Part shown: piece after piece, positions 22,401 through 30,571 of the stretch | Layout: the number at the start of each line of letters is the position of its first letter | How positions within the stretch are numbered: position 1 is the first letter of the stretch | Source of the DNA: Clostridia bacterium | GTDB taxonomy: Bacteria; Bacillota; Clostridia; DUPQ01 | Assembly (NCBI GenBank): GCA_016938455.1 | Contig: JAFGUQ010000148.1 | Span: 1 to 32,082 of the forward strand | DNA length: 32,082 nt | Direction: 5' to 3' | Program-made: the position numbers and the translations under genes | Notes under the pieces: generated by a model | What the model saw: only the letters and a program-made list of their open reading frames with translations | The model's database searches: none | Told to the model about the DNA's origin: nothing

Positions 22401-22494
22401 CTTTTCACGGTTGATTATTCCCATATTTTTTGACTTTAAATAAAATATTTTTTCAATGTCTTATTCTGTTAAACCTGACAGATCAAATAATTCC

Positions 22495-23592
22495 TTAATA
22501 ATATTTTCTAATGTATTCAATGAAAAACACAAAATTCTTAAACGGCACATCAGGTGGTACTGTATGATCAAGCATTGGAATATATCCTTTACTATGTAAC
22601 ATAAAAGGAACTTTTTTATCAACCTCATTCATGATAGCCTGTTCATCCTTTGCCAGTGCCTTTTTATCAATTCCGCCAATAATGACAAAATTCTCTTTGT
22701 ACTGCTTTCTGATTTCAACGATATCCATTCCAGCCTGTACTTCGAATGGATAGAATCCGTTAGCTCCGCATCTGACATACACCGGTAACATACTGGCACA
22801 ATTACCATCTGTATCCACAATGATTCCTTTAATATTCATCTGTCTGATTTTATTGATGACAATGGTGAGGTAGGGGCTCATGAATGTCTCAAACTGCAAT
22901 GGGGATATCAACGGACCCATGTTATAGCAGATATCTTCCCATACCATGACAAAATCCGGAATGACTGACTGACACACCTTCTCTATGAAGCCTAGATAGA
23001 ACTCCATCCAGTCATTCATTATCATATGAATGAATTCCTGGTCATCAAAAAGAGTATACATCAGATTCTCGTCTCCAAGCAGGTTTCTAAGATACCCAAA
23101 AGGTCCGATGATATACATGCCAAGCGGAACTGTTCTTGTCTCATATTCCATGATCAGCTGTTTAAAGTCATCTGGGAATCTCCCGTCACTTCTGTAGTCC
23201 ATTCTGTGTCTGATGTCTTTCTCATATTGTTTTCTGTTTTCCACAGGGAATTTCAGAAACTGAGGCATACTGGTGTCAGGATCTTTTTTCCTCTCTTTTT
23301 TTATGATTCCGTCTTTGTCCAGATGCGTCACATTGATTCCATCATCGAAAATGGTGTTTTTCTCAAACATAGGATAGTAAGGGTTCCCTGTCCACCCTCC
23401 TTTAAAAGGCAAAAAGACAGGAGCTTCCATATGAAAATACTCAAAAAAAGCTCTTCCTCTGATGTTTTCATCATATCCTTCAGTAATCCACCTTTTTCTG
23501 GTCGCAGACCAGATACCCGGTGTTTCCCACTTAAGTGGTCTGTCGGTATATTCAAAATCAAAGGTTCTTAAAAAGATTTCCCTACCGTTCAA
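22495..23592 (-). CDS. Uroporphyrinogen decarboxylase-like protein
   Basis: A 365-residue URO-D family barrel. GPFGYLRNLLGDENLMYTLFDD, VMVWEDICYNMGPLISP and GGIDKKALAKDEQAI are typical of URO-D relatives that act as corrinoid methyltransferases rather than in haem synthesis; the canonical decarboxylase N-terminus is absent and no haem genes are nearby. The true substrate is unknown. Translation starts at TTG (23590-23592) with GGGGAG eight bases before it, and it overlaps the PQ-loop gene by 11 bp. The two genes are probably translationally coupled. Confidence 0.85.
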   Translation of the reverse strand: MNGREIFLRTFDFEYTDRPLKWETPGIWSATRKRWITEGYDENIRGRAFFEYFHMEAPVFLPFKGGWTGNPYYPMFEKNTIFDDGINVTHLDKDGIIKKERKKDPDTSMPQFLKFPVENRKQYEKDIRHRMDYRSDGRFPDDFKQLIMEYETRTVPLGMYIIGPFGYLRNLLGDENLMYTLFDDQEFIHMIMNDWMEFYLGFIEKVCQSVIPDFVMVWEDICYNMGPLISPLQFETFMSPYLTIVINKIRQMNIKGIIVDTDGNCASMLPVYVRCGANGFYPFEVQAGMDIVEIRKQYKENFVIIGGIDKKALAKDEQAIMNEVDKKVPFMLHSKGYIPMLDHTVPPDVPFKNFVFFIEYIRKYY

Positions 23593-23851
23593 GTGCTTTC
23601 TCCCCTTTCCGATTGTTTAAATATAACATGATGTCCGTCAGAACCATAATGAAATTGATGATATATAAAATAATGACAAAATCAGGATTATAAAAAATCT
23701 TATGCAATATTCCAGAAATATATCCTATTAATATGATTAACAAAAAATTTAAGCTTTTCCCCCTGGTACTTTTAGATTTAATAGATTTATAGATAGAAGC
23801 AGGCCATGCAAGCCCAAAGCAAATCAGCATACCAATTTCAAAAATACTCAT
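23582..23851 (-). CDS. PQ-loop (SemiSWEET-like) membrane protein
   Basis: An 89-residue protein with three transmembrane segments (about residues 4-20, 34-52 and 57-77). FGLAWPASIYKSIKSKSTRGKSL is the PQ-loop-like segment: a WP pair in the first helix, then a basic loop. SemiSWEETs with a single three-helix bundle dimerise to carry sugars, but the carried substrate here is unknown. A GAGGT site about nine bases before ATG supports the start. It overlaps the URO-D-like gene; together they might import and transform one small compound, which is inference. Confidence 0.82.
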   Translation of the reverse strand: MSIFEIGMLICFGLAWPASIYKSIKSKSTRGKSLNFLLIILIGYISGILHKIFYNPDFVIILYIINFIMVLTDIMLYLNNRKGEKALER

Positions 23852-23876
23852 TGTTACTTACCTCACTTTTTAAGAT

Positions 23877-23886
23877 ATTATACCAT
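23877..23886 (-). promoter_or_regulatory. Extended -10 promoter of the PQ-loop/URO-D operon
   Basis: On the minus strand ATGGTATAAT (TGG extended -10, TATAAT) lies about 25 bp before the ATG. No strong -35 is visible. The same ten bases recur at three other promoters in the window. Confidence 0.68.
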
Positions 23887-23965
23887 ACTCATTTCTGTTA
23901 TTAATACTGATACTTATAAAAAGATCATGATATTTAGTGTCGCGTACGCTATGTACTTTTTGTTC

Positions 23966-23994
23966 TTGTGAAACTCACTTTTCTCAACTATACT
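23966..23994 (+). promoter_or_regulatory. Promoter of the Phd/YefM-like gene
   Basis: TTGTGA (23966-23971), a 17-bp spacer and TATACT (23989-23994). The start is predicted near 24001. Confidence 0.65.
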
Positions 23995-24018
23995 GGTTAT
24001 ATATGAAAGAGGTGTATG

Positions 24019-24435
24019 ATGAATAAAATAATCAGTTCTACCGAAATTAGAAAAAACTGGAGTCAATATATCGACGAAGCAATAAGATTCCATCCTGTGT
24101 TTTTTAAAAGAAACAGAGATATGCTTGTCATGTTTTCTTCCGAGCAGATAGAAGCACTTCTTGACCAGTACAAATTCAATATCTCAATCACAAGAGCAGA
24201 ATCAGGGATTTATACCGGAACACTGAAAGAAATCAGCATATCATTCAGCAGTCATAGCATGACAGAAATCTTGAATCAGATTGTGTCCGCTTTATTAGAT
24301 TATGCATCAGATTATATGGATAACAGCATCTCCAACATAAAAAGCAAGAAAGAGCATTTCCCGTATATCCTGAAAATACTGAACTGCATCAATAACAATC
24401 AGAACATTAAGGATCTTCTTGTTTTATCAGATTAA
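24019..24435 (+). CDS. Orphan Phd/YefM-like protein with long C-terminal extension
   Basis: I prefer the second of two adjacent ATGs (24019), six bases after GAGG. The 138-residue product opens with ISSTEIRKNWSQYIDEAIRFHPVFFKRNRDML, the DNA-binding N-terminal pattern of Phd/YefM antitoxins. The remaining about 85 residues look helical with a regularly spaced hydrophobic pattern and match no toxin-binding tail I know. No toxin gene flanks it: upstream is a divergent membrane protein gene and downstream, four bases away, cheD converges. It may be a stand-alone repressor rather than an antitoxin. Confidence 0.7.
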   Translation: MNKIISSTEIRKNWSQYIDEAIRFHPVFFKRNRDMLVMFSSEQIEALLDQYKFNISITRAESGIYTGTLKEISISFSSHSMTEILNQIVSALLDYASDYMDNSISNIKSKKEHFPYILKILNCINNNQNIKDLLVLSD

Positions 24436-24439
24436 TTAC

Positions 24440-24913
24440 CTAAATCACTTTACTGTCTTTTGTCAATGCTTTGATTGTTACTGACCCGTCTGTGGCATCT
24501 ATGGAAACAGTTCTTCCATAATTAAGTCCTACATCAGAGGCCAGAAGCGGGATTCTCAACCTTTTCAATTCATTGCAGACTGATGTGACATTTTTATCTC
24601 CAACAGTCTCCCCTTCCCAGCCGAACATATTCGCTCCGCCAGCGATCTTGGCTGTCAGAAAAGTCTGCTTTCCTCCTGCCTGCACCATTTGCCTGACTAA
24701 AATTTCAATAGCAGTATCTGCAAACTTCATAGGATTACTGATTTCTTTGCTGGCATCTGAATAAGGCAGCAGGATATGGGATAACCCGGCTACTTTATTA
24801 ACTTTGTCATACAGACAGATGCCAACACATGAACCAAGAGCATATGAAATGATGGTATCAGGGTCTTTTGCTACTTTTAAATCAGAAATGCCTACAACTA
24901 TTTTGTTCCCCAT
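24440..24913 (-). CDS. cheD: Chemoreceptor glutamine deamidase CheD
   Basis: A 157-residue CheD. Cys29 in YALGSCVGI and His46 in AGLSHILLP, with Ser23 at the position of the third catalytic residue, fit the papain-like deamidase triad; AKIAGGANMFG is the conserved third motif. It deamidates receptor glutamines and binds CheC, which is encoded directly upstream; the stop of cheC and start of cheD share one base (TAATG), so the pair is co-translated. Confidence 0.95.
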   Translation of the reverse strand: MGNKIVVGISDLKVAKDPDTIISYALGSCVGICLYDKVNKVAGLSHILLPYSDASKEISNPMKFADTAIEILVRQMVQAGGKQTFLTAKIAGGANMFGWEGETVGDKNVTSVCNELKRLRIPLLASDVGLNYGRTVSIDATDGSVTIKALTKDSKVI

Positions 24914-25527
24914 TAAATGGCTCCTAAACTTTTTAAAATGACCTCAAGTGATTCCAATTCAGGCATAATCAACAAATGGCTTTTGATCGAAGATTCATCA
25001 GTGAAGAAGTTTTCTTCAATCAGCATCAGCTTTTCTCCCATTTCTCCGAAAATCGCTGCTGGATAATTTAGAATAGCACCGACCATATCAACAGAAATTT
25101 TTGGAATAGTCAGTCTGATTTCAAGGTTGAGCAGCGATGATAGCGCACCGATATATGATCCGGATAAAATGTTTCCGATTTCCATGAGAGCAGATAATCC
25201 AATTTCAGAAATATCTTCAAATTTCTGCATATCTTCATTCAATAGAATATTAAGAAGCATATGTGTCGTTTCTTTTTCAAGCAGAAACAGCAGCATCCCG
25301 TTAATCTGACCGGTCATACTCAGTAATATTCCAACTACCTGATTTTCCGGTCCTCCTAGAATATTAGAAATTTCATTAACTCCGATGACTTCAAGAACCG
25401 GGACTGTTATATTCACTTTATCTTTTAATATATATGATAAAGCTGTTGCGGCATTACCAGATCCGATATTCCCGATTTCTCTGAATACATCTAATTGAAA
25501 TTCGTTAAAATTATCATAATTTGCCAT
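24913..25527 (-). CDS. cheC: CheY-P phosphatase CheC
   Basis: A 204-residue CheC with both phosphatase motifs: Glu17 and Asn20 (REIGNIGSGNAA), and Glu116 and Asn119 (MEIGNILSGSY). Two complete sites distinguish it from CheX. It dephosphorylates CheY-P and is activated by CheD, giving adaptation in Bacillus-type chemotaxis. AAGGTGG lies before the ATG. A sigma-28-like promoter lies 55-80 bp upstream. Confidence 0.95.
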   Translation of the reverse strand: MANYDNFNEFQLDVFREIGNIGSGNAATALSYILKDKVNITVPVLEVIGVNEISNILGGPENQVVGILLSMTGQINGMLLFLLEKETTHMLLNILLNEDMQKFEDISEIGLSALMEIGNILSGSYIGALSSLLNLEIRLTIPKISVDMVGAILNYPAAIFGEMGEKLMLIEENFFTDESSIKSHLLIMPELESLEVILKSLGAI

Positions 25528-25581
25528 ATTTCAAATTACCACCTTATTTTTAAAACCTGTGACCGACATCTGTTTATTCTA

Positions 25582-25608
25582 TTGTCGACAGAAAAATGAA
25601 TATTTTTA
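25582..25608 (-). promoter_or_regulatory. Sigma-28 (SigD/FliA)-like promoter of cheC-cheD
   Basis: On the minus strand TAAA (25605-25608), exactly 15 bases, then GTCGACAA (25582-25589). The motility consensus is TAAA-N15-GCCGATAT; five of eight bases of the -10 match, including the CGA core. No sigma-A promoter of comparable quality is seen. Confidence 0.6.
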
Positions 25609-25668
25609 CTAAAAAAATAAAACTTAAATAATTTCCTTGATATTATGACTTTATTTTAAAAAAATTAT

Positions 25669-25678
25669 ATGGTATAAT
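25669..25678 (+). promoter_or_regulatory. Extended -10 of the tRNA-Thr gene
   Basis: ATGGTATAAT supplies TGG plus TATAAT, 13 bp before the mature tRNA 5' end. The start is predicted near 25685. Confidence 0.75.
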
Positions 25679-25691
25679 TTCAAAGATATCA

Positions 25692-25767
<76 letters not shown>

Positions 25768-25769
25768 TT

Positions 25770-25809
25770 AAAACCTCATTTTAGTAAGAATACTATAAAT
25801 GAGGTTTTT
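25770..25809 (+). terminator. Terminator of the tRNA-Thr gene
   Basis: AAAACCTCATTT and AAATGAGGTTTT form a 12-pair stem starting three bases after the CCA end, with a 16-base loop and a T-run at the right arm. Confidence 0.9.
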
Positions 25810-25987
25810 ATATTATCATTTTCATTATCATTGATTTATAAAACCGATTGCAGAAATTAAACATTTATTGTAAACTGGAAACAAGACAGATTTTGTTAAA
25901 ATTCTGTTACTGGGGAATTAATGGATATCTAAGTAAACAATATGAATAACAGTATCATAAAAAGATAATGAATTTTTTTTAATTTAA

Positions 25988-25993
25988 TGAAAC
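25988..25993 (+). promoter_or_regulatory. Candidate ECF-type -35 upstream of the sigma gene
   Basis: TGAAAC followed by ATT is the classic -35 of SigV/SigW-type ECF promoters and lies 44 bp before the sigma start codon. The -10 expected 16 bp downstream (CGTA or CGTC) is not clear, so self-regulation is only suggested. Confidence 0.4.
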
Positions 25994-26036
25994 ATTATTC
26001 AAAAAAATGATATCTAATACTGTATAGGGGGGAATT

Positions 26037-26555
26037 ATGGATTTTGAAACAGTCAATAAAGCCATCAGAGGGAACCATAAAGCATTTGAAACCATTGTAA
26101 CTGAAATGAATGAGCAGGTATACCGTATTGCAATCTGTTACCTTCATAATGAACAGGATGCATTGGATGTTATCTCAAGCAGTATGCTATATGCATATAA
26201 GTACATTGGTAAATTGAAGAATCAAGGATATTTTTCTACTTGGTATATTAAAATAGTGATTAATGAATGCAAAAAAGTTCTGGATAAGCGAATCCATGTC
26301 ATCGAACTTGAAAGTTCTCCTGATGCTGATTTTTATGAAGATGATCCGGAAAACATCGACCTTTTAGATGCATTGAATTCAATCCCAGAACAGGATCGTT
26401 TAATTATTTACCTGAAGTATTACCAGGGTTATACCCTGAAGGAAATCGGAGAGATATTAGATTTACCTCATAACTCGGTAAAAACCAGGCTTTACAGAAG
26501 ACTTGACAGTCTTAAGCTTCAGTTATCTTATGAGGAGGAAATATCAAATGAATGA
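26037..26555 (+). CDS. ECF-type RNA polymerase sigma factor
   Basis: A 172-residue two-domain sigma factor. Region 2 (about residues 12-78) includes FETIVTEMNEQVYRIAICYL and ALDVISSSMLYAYKYIGKLK; region 4 (about 115-165) includes IPEQDRLIIYLKYYQGYTLKEIGEIL and the recognition helix PHNSVKTRLYRRLDSLK. The acidic linker at about 95-108 is typical of SigV/SigW-like ECFs. GGGGGG lies four bases before ATG. It overlaps the large downstream gene by 8 bp, the usual coupling of an ECF sigma factor to its anti-sigma factor. Confidence 0.93.
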   Translation: MDFETVNKAIRGNHKAFETIVTEMNEQVYRIAICYLHNEQDALDVISSSMLYAYKYIGKLKNQGYFSTWYIKIVINECKKVLDKRIHVIELESSPDADFYEDDPENIDLLDALNSIPEQDRLIIYLKYYQGYTLKEIGEILDLPHNSVKTRLYRRLDSLKLQLSYEEEISNE

Positions 26556-29500
26556 ATATAAAAAAGATTATAAAATCAGTGAACATTTAGAAGAAAAAAC
26601 AAAATCAGCCATGAGAAAAATAAGAAGAAAATCGCATTTTAAAAAGTTTCTGAAAAGTTTTTGTATTATTCTTTCCATATTGATTATAATTGTTGCTGCA
26701 ATCAATTTTATTCCCTCAGTTAACAGCATTGTAAATGACAGCCCTTTCTTTTCAGCTTTTCTGCTTAAAGGAAATAATAATGTTACAGCAGGTATTGACC
26801 CAGATGATAAGGTAATCGAAGGTCTTATTGTTAAAGACGGTGATGAGACCATTGATTATATTGAGAATCAAGCAGTCAACTATGTTGTCATTCAGGACAA
26901 TAATTCAATATATGAAAGCACTACTGATGATTTCTACAATACTGTCGATAAAGACCTGGCACCAGGTGAATATGAAGTTGTAGTGAGAAGTCTTGATGAT
27001 AATGGTGAAGGACAAGTACTTTCCATGTTCTCCCTTGTCATTGATTCAGCAGAATACATGAGAAATAATGTCCTTTTCTTCAGAGGGACAAAAAAGCTTG
27101 ATCTTGGTTATGATTATGATGAAGCTGCCGATTTAAAAGGTTACTATTCTAAAATCAACATCTGCATTGTAGACGATTCAGGAAAACGTATTGATTTGAG
27201 AGACGGGATGTTTACCATCTCAAACGGAACCCGAACTTTAGAGGTGGATAAATCCATTGGTCATGCCGCTGAAAGTCCTCGTGGAAAAGTATTCACCGCA
27301 TCTTTTGAGAATGATTACCTTTCGATATATCTTGAAGAAAACCAGATGATCACCTTTATCTTAGCAGTAGACAGCCAAGAATATGGGTTTTTAATAAATG
27401 AGAAAATCAATGATAGCGATATCAGCGAAGGTGATATTCTTTATAGAGAATACAAGCTAGTTGACTTACAACGCTCAGTCATTGCAATTGATGAGAATGC
27501 TTTAGCAGAAGGATCTGTCGATTATGTGCTTAAAGCCTATGTCAGTGGAATGAATCTTGGGATAGATTTTGTCGGTGGAATCACAGGTGCTTTTTCCAGC
27601 TCACCATATAAGACAATCTGTTCTAACAAAGAAAGTGTTTCATTGTATGTTAATTTCTTTAACAGTAACAATGTGTATGTTTATAATGAACCGGAATTGA
27701 AGCTCGATGGGAACATTGTAAATATAACAAAAAGCGGTATGACTGATAATATGAAATCAATCTGTTTAAGTGATAATCTTCATGACTTCAAATATTATGA
27801 AATCCTTTTTTCCGGTTCTACTATGGAGCTCAAGGGAACTTTAGATGATAGTCTGTCATTGAACTTATTCACAAACAGCGCTCATGTCAACGCCTATCTT
27901 CTATTTGATAAGTTCGAACAAAGTATGCAAGAATCATCCATCTCAACCATTCCGATTAAAGATAAAATGATTATTGGTAAAAATATCTATATAAATGAAA
28001 TAACTGCTTTTGATACCATTGATAATAAAACAGGTCTCAGCTTCAGGATGATTGATGAAGATCTGAACCCGATGAAGTATTACAATTCTAAAATTGATAA
28101 CATAAAAACTGATAATACCTATGACTTCATCTTTAAAATAATCAAAGATGGAAAGTCTGTTCATGAGCAGGTCATTGATTCAAGTGATGATACATTAGAT
28201 GCGGTTATGACACAGGGTATTTATCAGGTTGAGGTTTCTCCGGTGAAACAGAATGATTTATTTAATGTGACTTCATATTTTACTTTGGATTACAATCCCT
28301 TGAAATCAATAAAATATAAGTTTACATTTGTCAGAAACAGCATTGGGATTGCCAACAAGGATTATGTAAGCCCAGTTACCAGCACGAGCTCTTCAAGCAC
28401 CGGACAGCCTGCATCAGTACCGCCAGCTGTCAGCTTAAGTCCTTCAATGCCTGTTGAAAATGAATCAGTTGATCCCTTTACTTACAATAGATCTGCAGAT
28501 GTCTTATGTCGAATTGCCATCTCTCTCAAGGATACTGAAAACAGCAACATGCTACTTGAGAATTTCAAATATACTTTTCAGGCTGGTAATGAAAATATTT
28601 CTATAAATTCTAATGATGGCAGCAAACATGGCTATTCACTTAATACACATTTCAAGACACAGTCAATTGGTGATTATATCCTTTTGGATATAGTCAGCTA
28701 TTTTGATGATGACATGAAATACTTACTTTCTTATGACAGCCAGGAATATGGTATATTCATTCAAAATACAATCAGCAATGCTGATATCAAGTCAAAAAAA
28801 GATATCAGTCAGGAGTTGAATCTGACAGATTGTCTGTCAAGCAAAATTGAGTTGACCGGTCATCTGGACAATGGAGGGAAATGCGAATATTATTTACTGC
28901 CTTCAGTGGATTTCCTGGATGTGCCGAGAGATATTGATGAAGGTCATCGAGGAACATTTGATAACTCATTCAGTAAACAGTTTTATACCAATGTATCTGC
29001 TTGTAACCTTGCAATGAACTACTGTTTCAATGAATATGTCATGGTCAATAAACTGTTTGATGTGAATATGGATAGTAAATATATTGAGTTCACACTTCAA
29101 AATGACAATTACAAAAAGACTGTCCTGACTTTTAGCCAGGACCTTGATGAATTCAATTTCTATCTGCTGCAGCTGTACACAAAGACCATCAATTTTGAGG
29201 TTTGGCATGAAGTGCCGGAAAGCAGAACTATAAGTGTTTTTACCTGTGATGACAAAGATACAATATACCTGAATCTCTCCTCTCAATATGGTGATATATA
29301 TAACGGAAGCATACACATTATTCAAGTCAACCGTACAAAATCAGTCGGGTACAATGGCCACATTGAGAAGATTTATTCCCGTCAATTAAAAGAAGGTTTT
29401 TCAATAGAGCCATATATTGTCGATGATAATCAAAACGAATATAAATATATCGGTTTTGATGTGAAATACAATGTAAATATAACCATCAAGAAAGGAACTG

Positions 29501-29694
29501 AAATAGTGTATCAGCAGGCAAAATGTAATCCTTACTGGTTTTATGCAAAATTCGATTTGGATGATGGTGAATATGAGTTTGTGATAGAACCAGTTAATGA
29601 ACAACCATTGTTCAGTGGAATGTCATTTTTTAAGTTGATTATCAATAAAAACAATTCTATTCCATTTACATTTGAATTCACTAGGTATGAATAG
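26548..29694 (+). CDS. Giant membrane-anchored probable anti-sigma factor with duplicated ectodomain
   Basis: I start it at 26548 (MNEYKKDYK), where GAGGAGG lies nine bases upstream, inside the sigma gene; a frame from 26503 would start before that site. The 1,048 residues comprise a short basic cytoplasmic part (1-35), one transmembrane helix (about 36-57), an INFIPSVNSIV...SPFFSAFLL juxtamembrane segment like those of anti-sigma factors of the DUF4179 kind, and about 980 external residues. The ectodomain has no enzymatic motif I can see. GEY/GIY modules recur near residues 140, 557 and 1007, and DSQEYG recurs near 275 and 730. A Ser/Thr/Pro-rich linker sits near 605-640. The short cytoplasmic part would bind the sigma factor; the exterior would sense the envelope. 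Confidence 0.78.
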   Translation: MNEYKKDYKISEHLEEKTKSAMRKIRRKSHFKKFLKSFCIILSILIIIVAAINFIPSVNSIVNDSPFFSAFLLKGNNNVTAGIDPDDKVIEGLIVKDGDETIDYIENQAVNYVVIQDNNSIYESTTDDFYNTVDKDLAPGEYEVVVRSLDDNGEGQVLSMFSLVIDSAEYMRNNVLFFRGTKKLDLGYDYDEAADLKGYYSKINICIVDDSGKRIDLRDGMFTISNGTRTLEVDKSIGHAAESPRGKVFTASFENDYLSIYLEENQMITFILAVDSQEYGFLINEKINDSDISEGDILYREYKLVDLQRSVIAIDENALAEGSVDYVLKAYVSGMNLGIDFVGGITGAFSSSPYKTICSNKESVSLYVNFFNSNNVYVYNEPELKLDGNIVNITKSGMTDNMKSICLSDNLHDFKYYEILFSGSTMELKGTLDDSLSLNLFTNSAHVNAYLLFDKFEQSMQESSISTIPIKDKMIIGKNIYINEITAFDTIDNKTGLSFRMIDEDLNPMKYYNSKIDNIKTDNTYDFIFKIIKDGKSVHEQVIDSSDDTLDAVMTQGIYQVEVSPVKQNDLFNVTSYFTLDYNPLKSIKYKFTFVRNSIGIANKDYVSPVTSTSSSSTGQPASVPPAVSLSPSMPVENESVDPFTYNRSADVLCRIAISLKDTENSNMLLENFKYTFQAGNENISINSNDGSKHGYSLNTHFKTQSIGDYILLDIVSYFDDDMKYLLSYDSQEYGIFIQNTISNADIKSKKDISQELNLTDCLSSKIELTGHLDNGGKCEYYLLPSVDFLDVPRDIDEGHRGTFDNSFSKQFYTNVSACNLAMNYCFNEYVMVNKLFDVNMDSKYIEFTLQNDNYKKTVLTFSQDLDEFNFYLLQLYTKTINFEVWHEVPESRTISVFTCDDKDTIYLNLSSQYGDIYNGSIHIIQVNRTKSVGYNGHIEKIYSRQLKEGFSIEPYIVDDNQNEYKYIGFDVKYNVNITIKKGTEIVYQQAKCNPYWFYAKFDLDDGEYEFVIEPVNEQPLFSGMSFFKLIINKNNSIPFTFEFTRYE
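26830..29691 (+). repeat. Protein-level tandem duplication (units of about 420-455 codons)
   Basis: Within the ectodomain a closing module (G-E/I-Y-E/Q-V/F, then S-x-F-x-L-x-I) occurs three times and a longer unit containing DSQEYG-F/I-x-I-N/Q-x-x-I-x-x-x-DI occurs twice, 455 residues apart. The order is module, unit, module, unit, module. Conservation is at protein level only; the DNA copies have diverged, so the duplication is old. Confidence 0.68.
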
Positions 29695-29783
29695 CAGCTT
29701 TAAAAACTAAGCTGGAAAACTATTACCGGTGTCTTTTTGTAAATGCATTATCATCATTAATTATAAGATCCATTTTGGAATAT

Positions 29784-29816
29784 AAAGCCCTTTTCATATG
29801 AAGTGAACAGGGTTTT
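29784..29816. terminator. Probable terminator between the sigma-partner and MBL genes
   Basis: AAAGCCCT (29784-29791) pairs with AGGGTTTT (29809-29816), eight pairs with one wobble and a 17-base loop, with T-rich sequence following in both directions. It separates converging genes. Confidence 0.55.
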
Positions 29817-29826
29817 ATATGGAGTC

Positions 29827-30483
29827 TTACTTTTTATCCCATGCGCTGATTATGTCAAGAATATAATTCCCTGGCGAAAAACTGCTCAAATTGTCTGAAG
29901 ATATGTCAAGTTCACTCATTCTGAATGTATGAAGAAACGTTGATTTCAGGTAATCATCTAAATCACTGATAGGTAACTTGCAGTCTTCAGTCTTATAATG
30001 CATAGGTATGATTATTTTATCCTGAAGTTTTTTTACCAGCTTTTGGAGGTTTTTTTTATCCAGCGTGAATGTTCCTCCCACCGGTAAAAAGAAAGCTGAT
30101 ACATCCTTTACCATATTCAGTTGCTTTGGGGAAAGCATATGACCCAAATCACCTAAATGGCAGACAGAAACACCATCACAAGTAATGATATATGACAGAT
30201 TATTCCCTCTCTTGCTGCCCTTGAAAGCATCATGAAATGTTCCCATACTTGAGATATTGAATCCGTTTCCGCTGTAGATTTTAGATGTTTTAATCAGATC
30301 ATAAGATCCTTTTACTTTTTTCAAGTTGCTGTGATCGTGATGAGAATGGCTGATGGTGACAATGTCAGCTTCTACGGTAGCCATAGTATAACCAATTGTG
30401 CTGTCAAACGGATCGCAAATTAAGACTTTCTCATTTCTGTTTATAATCGAAAAACATGAATGACCCAGATATTTAATTTTCAT
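29827..30483 (-). CDS. Metal-dependent hydrolase, MBL fold (UPF0173-like)
   Basis: A 218-residue metallo-beta-lactamase-fold protein. It opens MKIKYLGHSCF, typical of the UPF0173 group, and carries the SHSHHDHSN metal motif, a GTFHDAFKG histidine, HLGDLGH and a C-terminal MHYKTE histidine, enough ligands for a dinuclear metal site. Length fits the group. The substrate is unknown. AAGGGG lies seven bases before ATG. It lies 88 bp after cheB with a promoter of its own, so it need not be co-regulated with chemotaxis genes. Confidence 0.88.
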   Translation of the reverse strand: MKIKYLGHSCFSIINRNEKVLICDPFDSTIGYTMATVEADIVTISHSHHDHSNLKKVKGSYDLIKTSKIYSGNGFNISSMGTFHDAFKGSKRGNNLSYIITCDGVSVCHLGDLGHMLSPKQLNMVKDVSAFFLPVGGTFTLDKKNLQKLVKKLQDKIIIPMHYKTEDCKLPISDLDDYLKSTFLHTFRMSELDISSDNLSSFSPGNYILDIISAWDKK

Positions 30484-30536
30484 AATAGACCCCTTACACT
30501 TATGCGTTAAGTTGACCAGCTTCTCTGGACAGTTCT

Positions 30537-30565
30537 ATTATACTAAATTTGTAATTAAATTAAAA
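30537..30565 (-). promoter_or_regulatory. Promoter of the MBL-fold gene
   Basis: On the minus strand TTTTAA (30560-30565), a 17-bp spacer and TATAAT (30537-30542). The -35 is poor but the -10 is perfect; the start is predicted near 30530. Confidence 0.5.
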
Positions 30566-30571
30566 GTTTTA

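Noticed and set aside
23966-23982. A second Crp-type site (TGTGA...TCAC)
   Set aside because: The spacing is three bases rather than six and the right half is incomplete; it is better read as a -35.
24019-24435. Complete toxin-antitoxin system
   Set aside because: No toxin candidate on either side.
25880-25912. Bulged ACAGATTTT/AAAATTCTGT inverted repeat as an operator
   Set aside because: The bulge and AT content make it likely by chance, and it is not aligned with a clear promoter.
29695-29714. CAGCTT/AAGCTG hairpin after the sigma-partner gene as terminator
   Set aside because: Only six pairs and no T-run; the hairpin at 29784-29816 is a better candidate.
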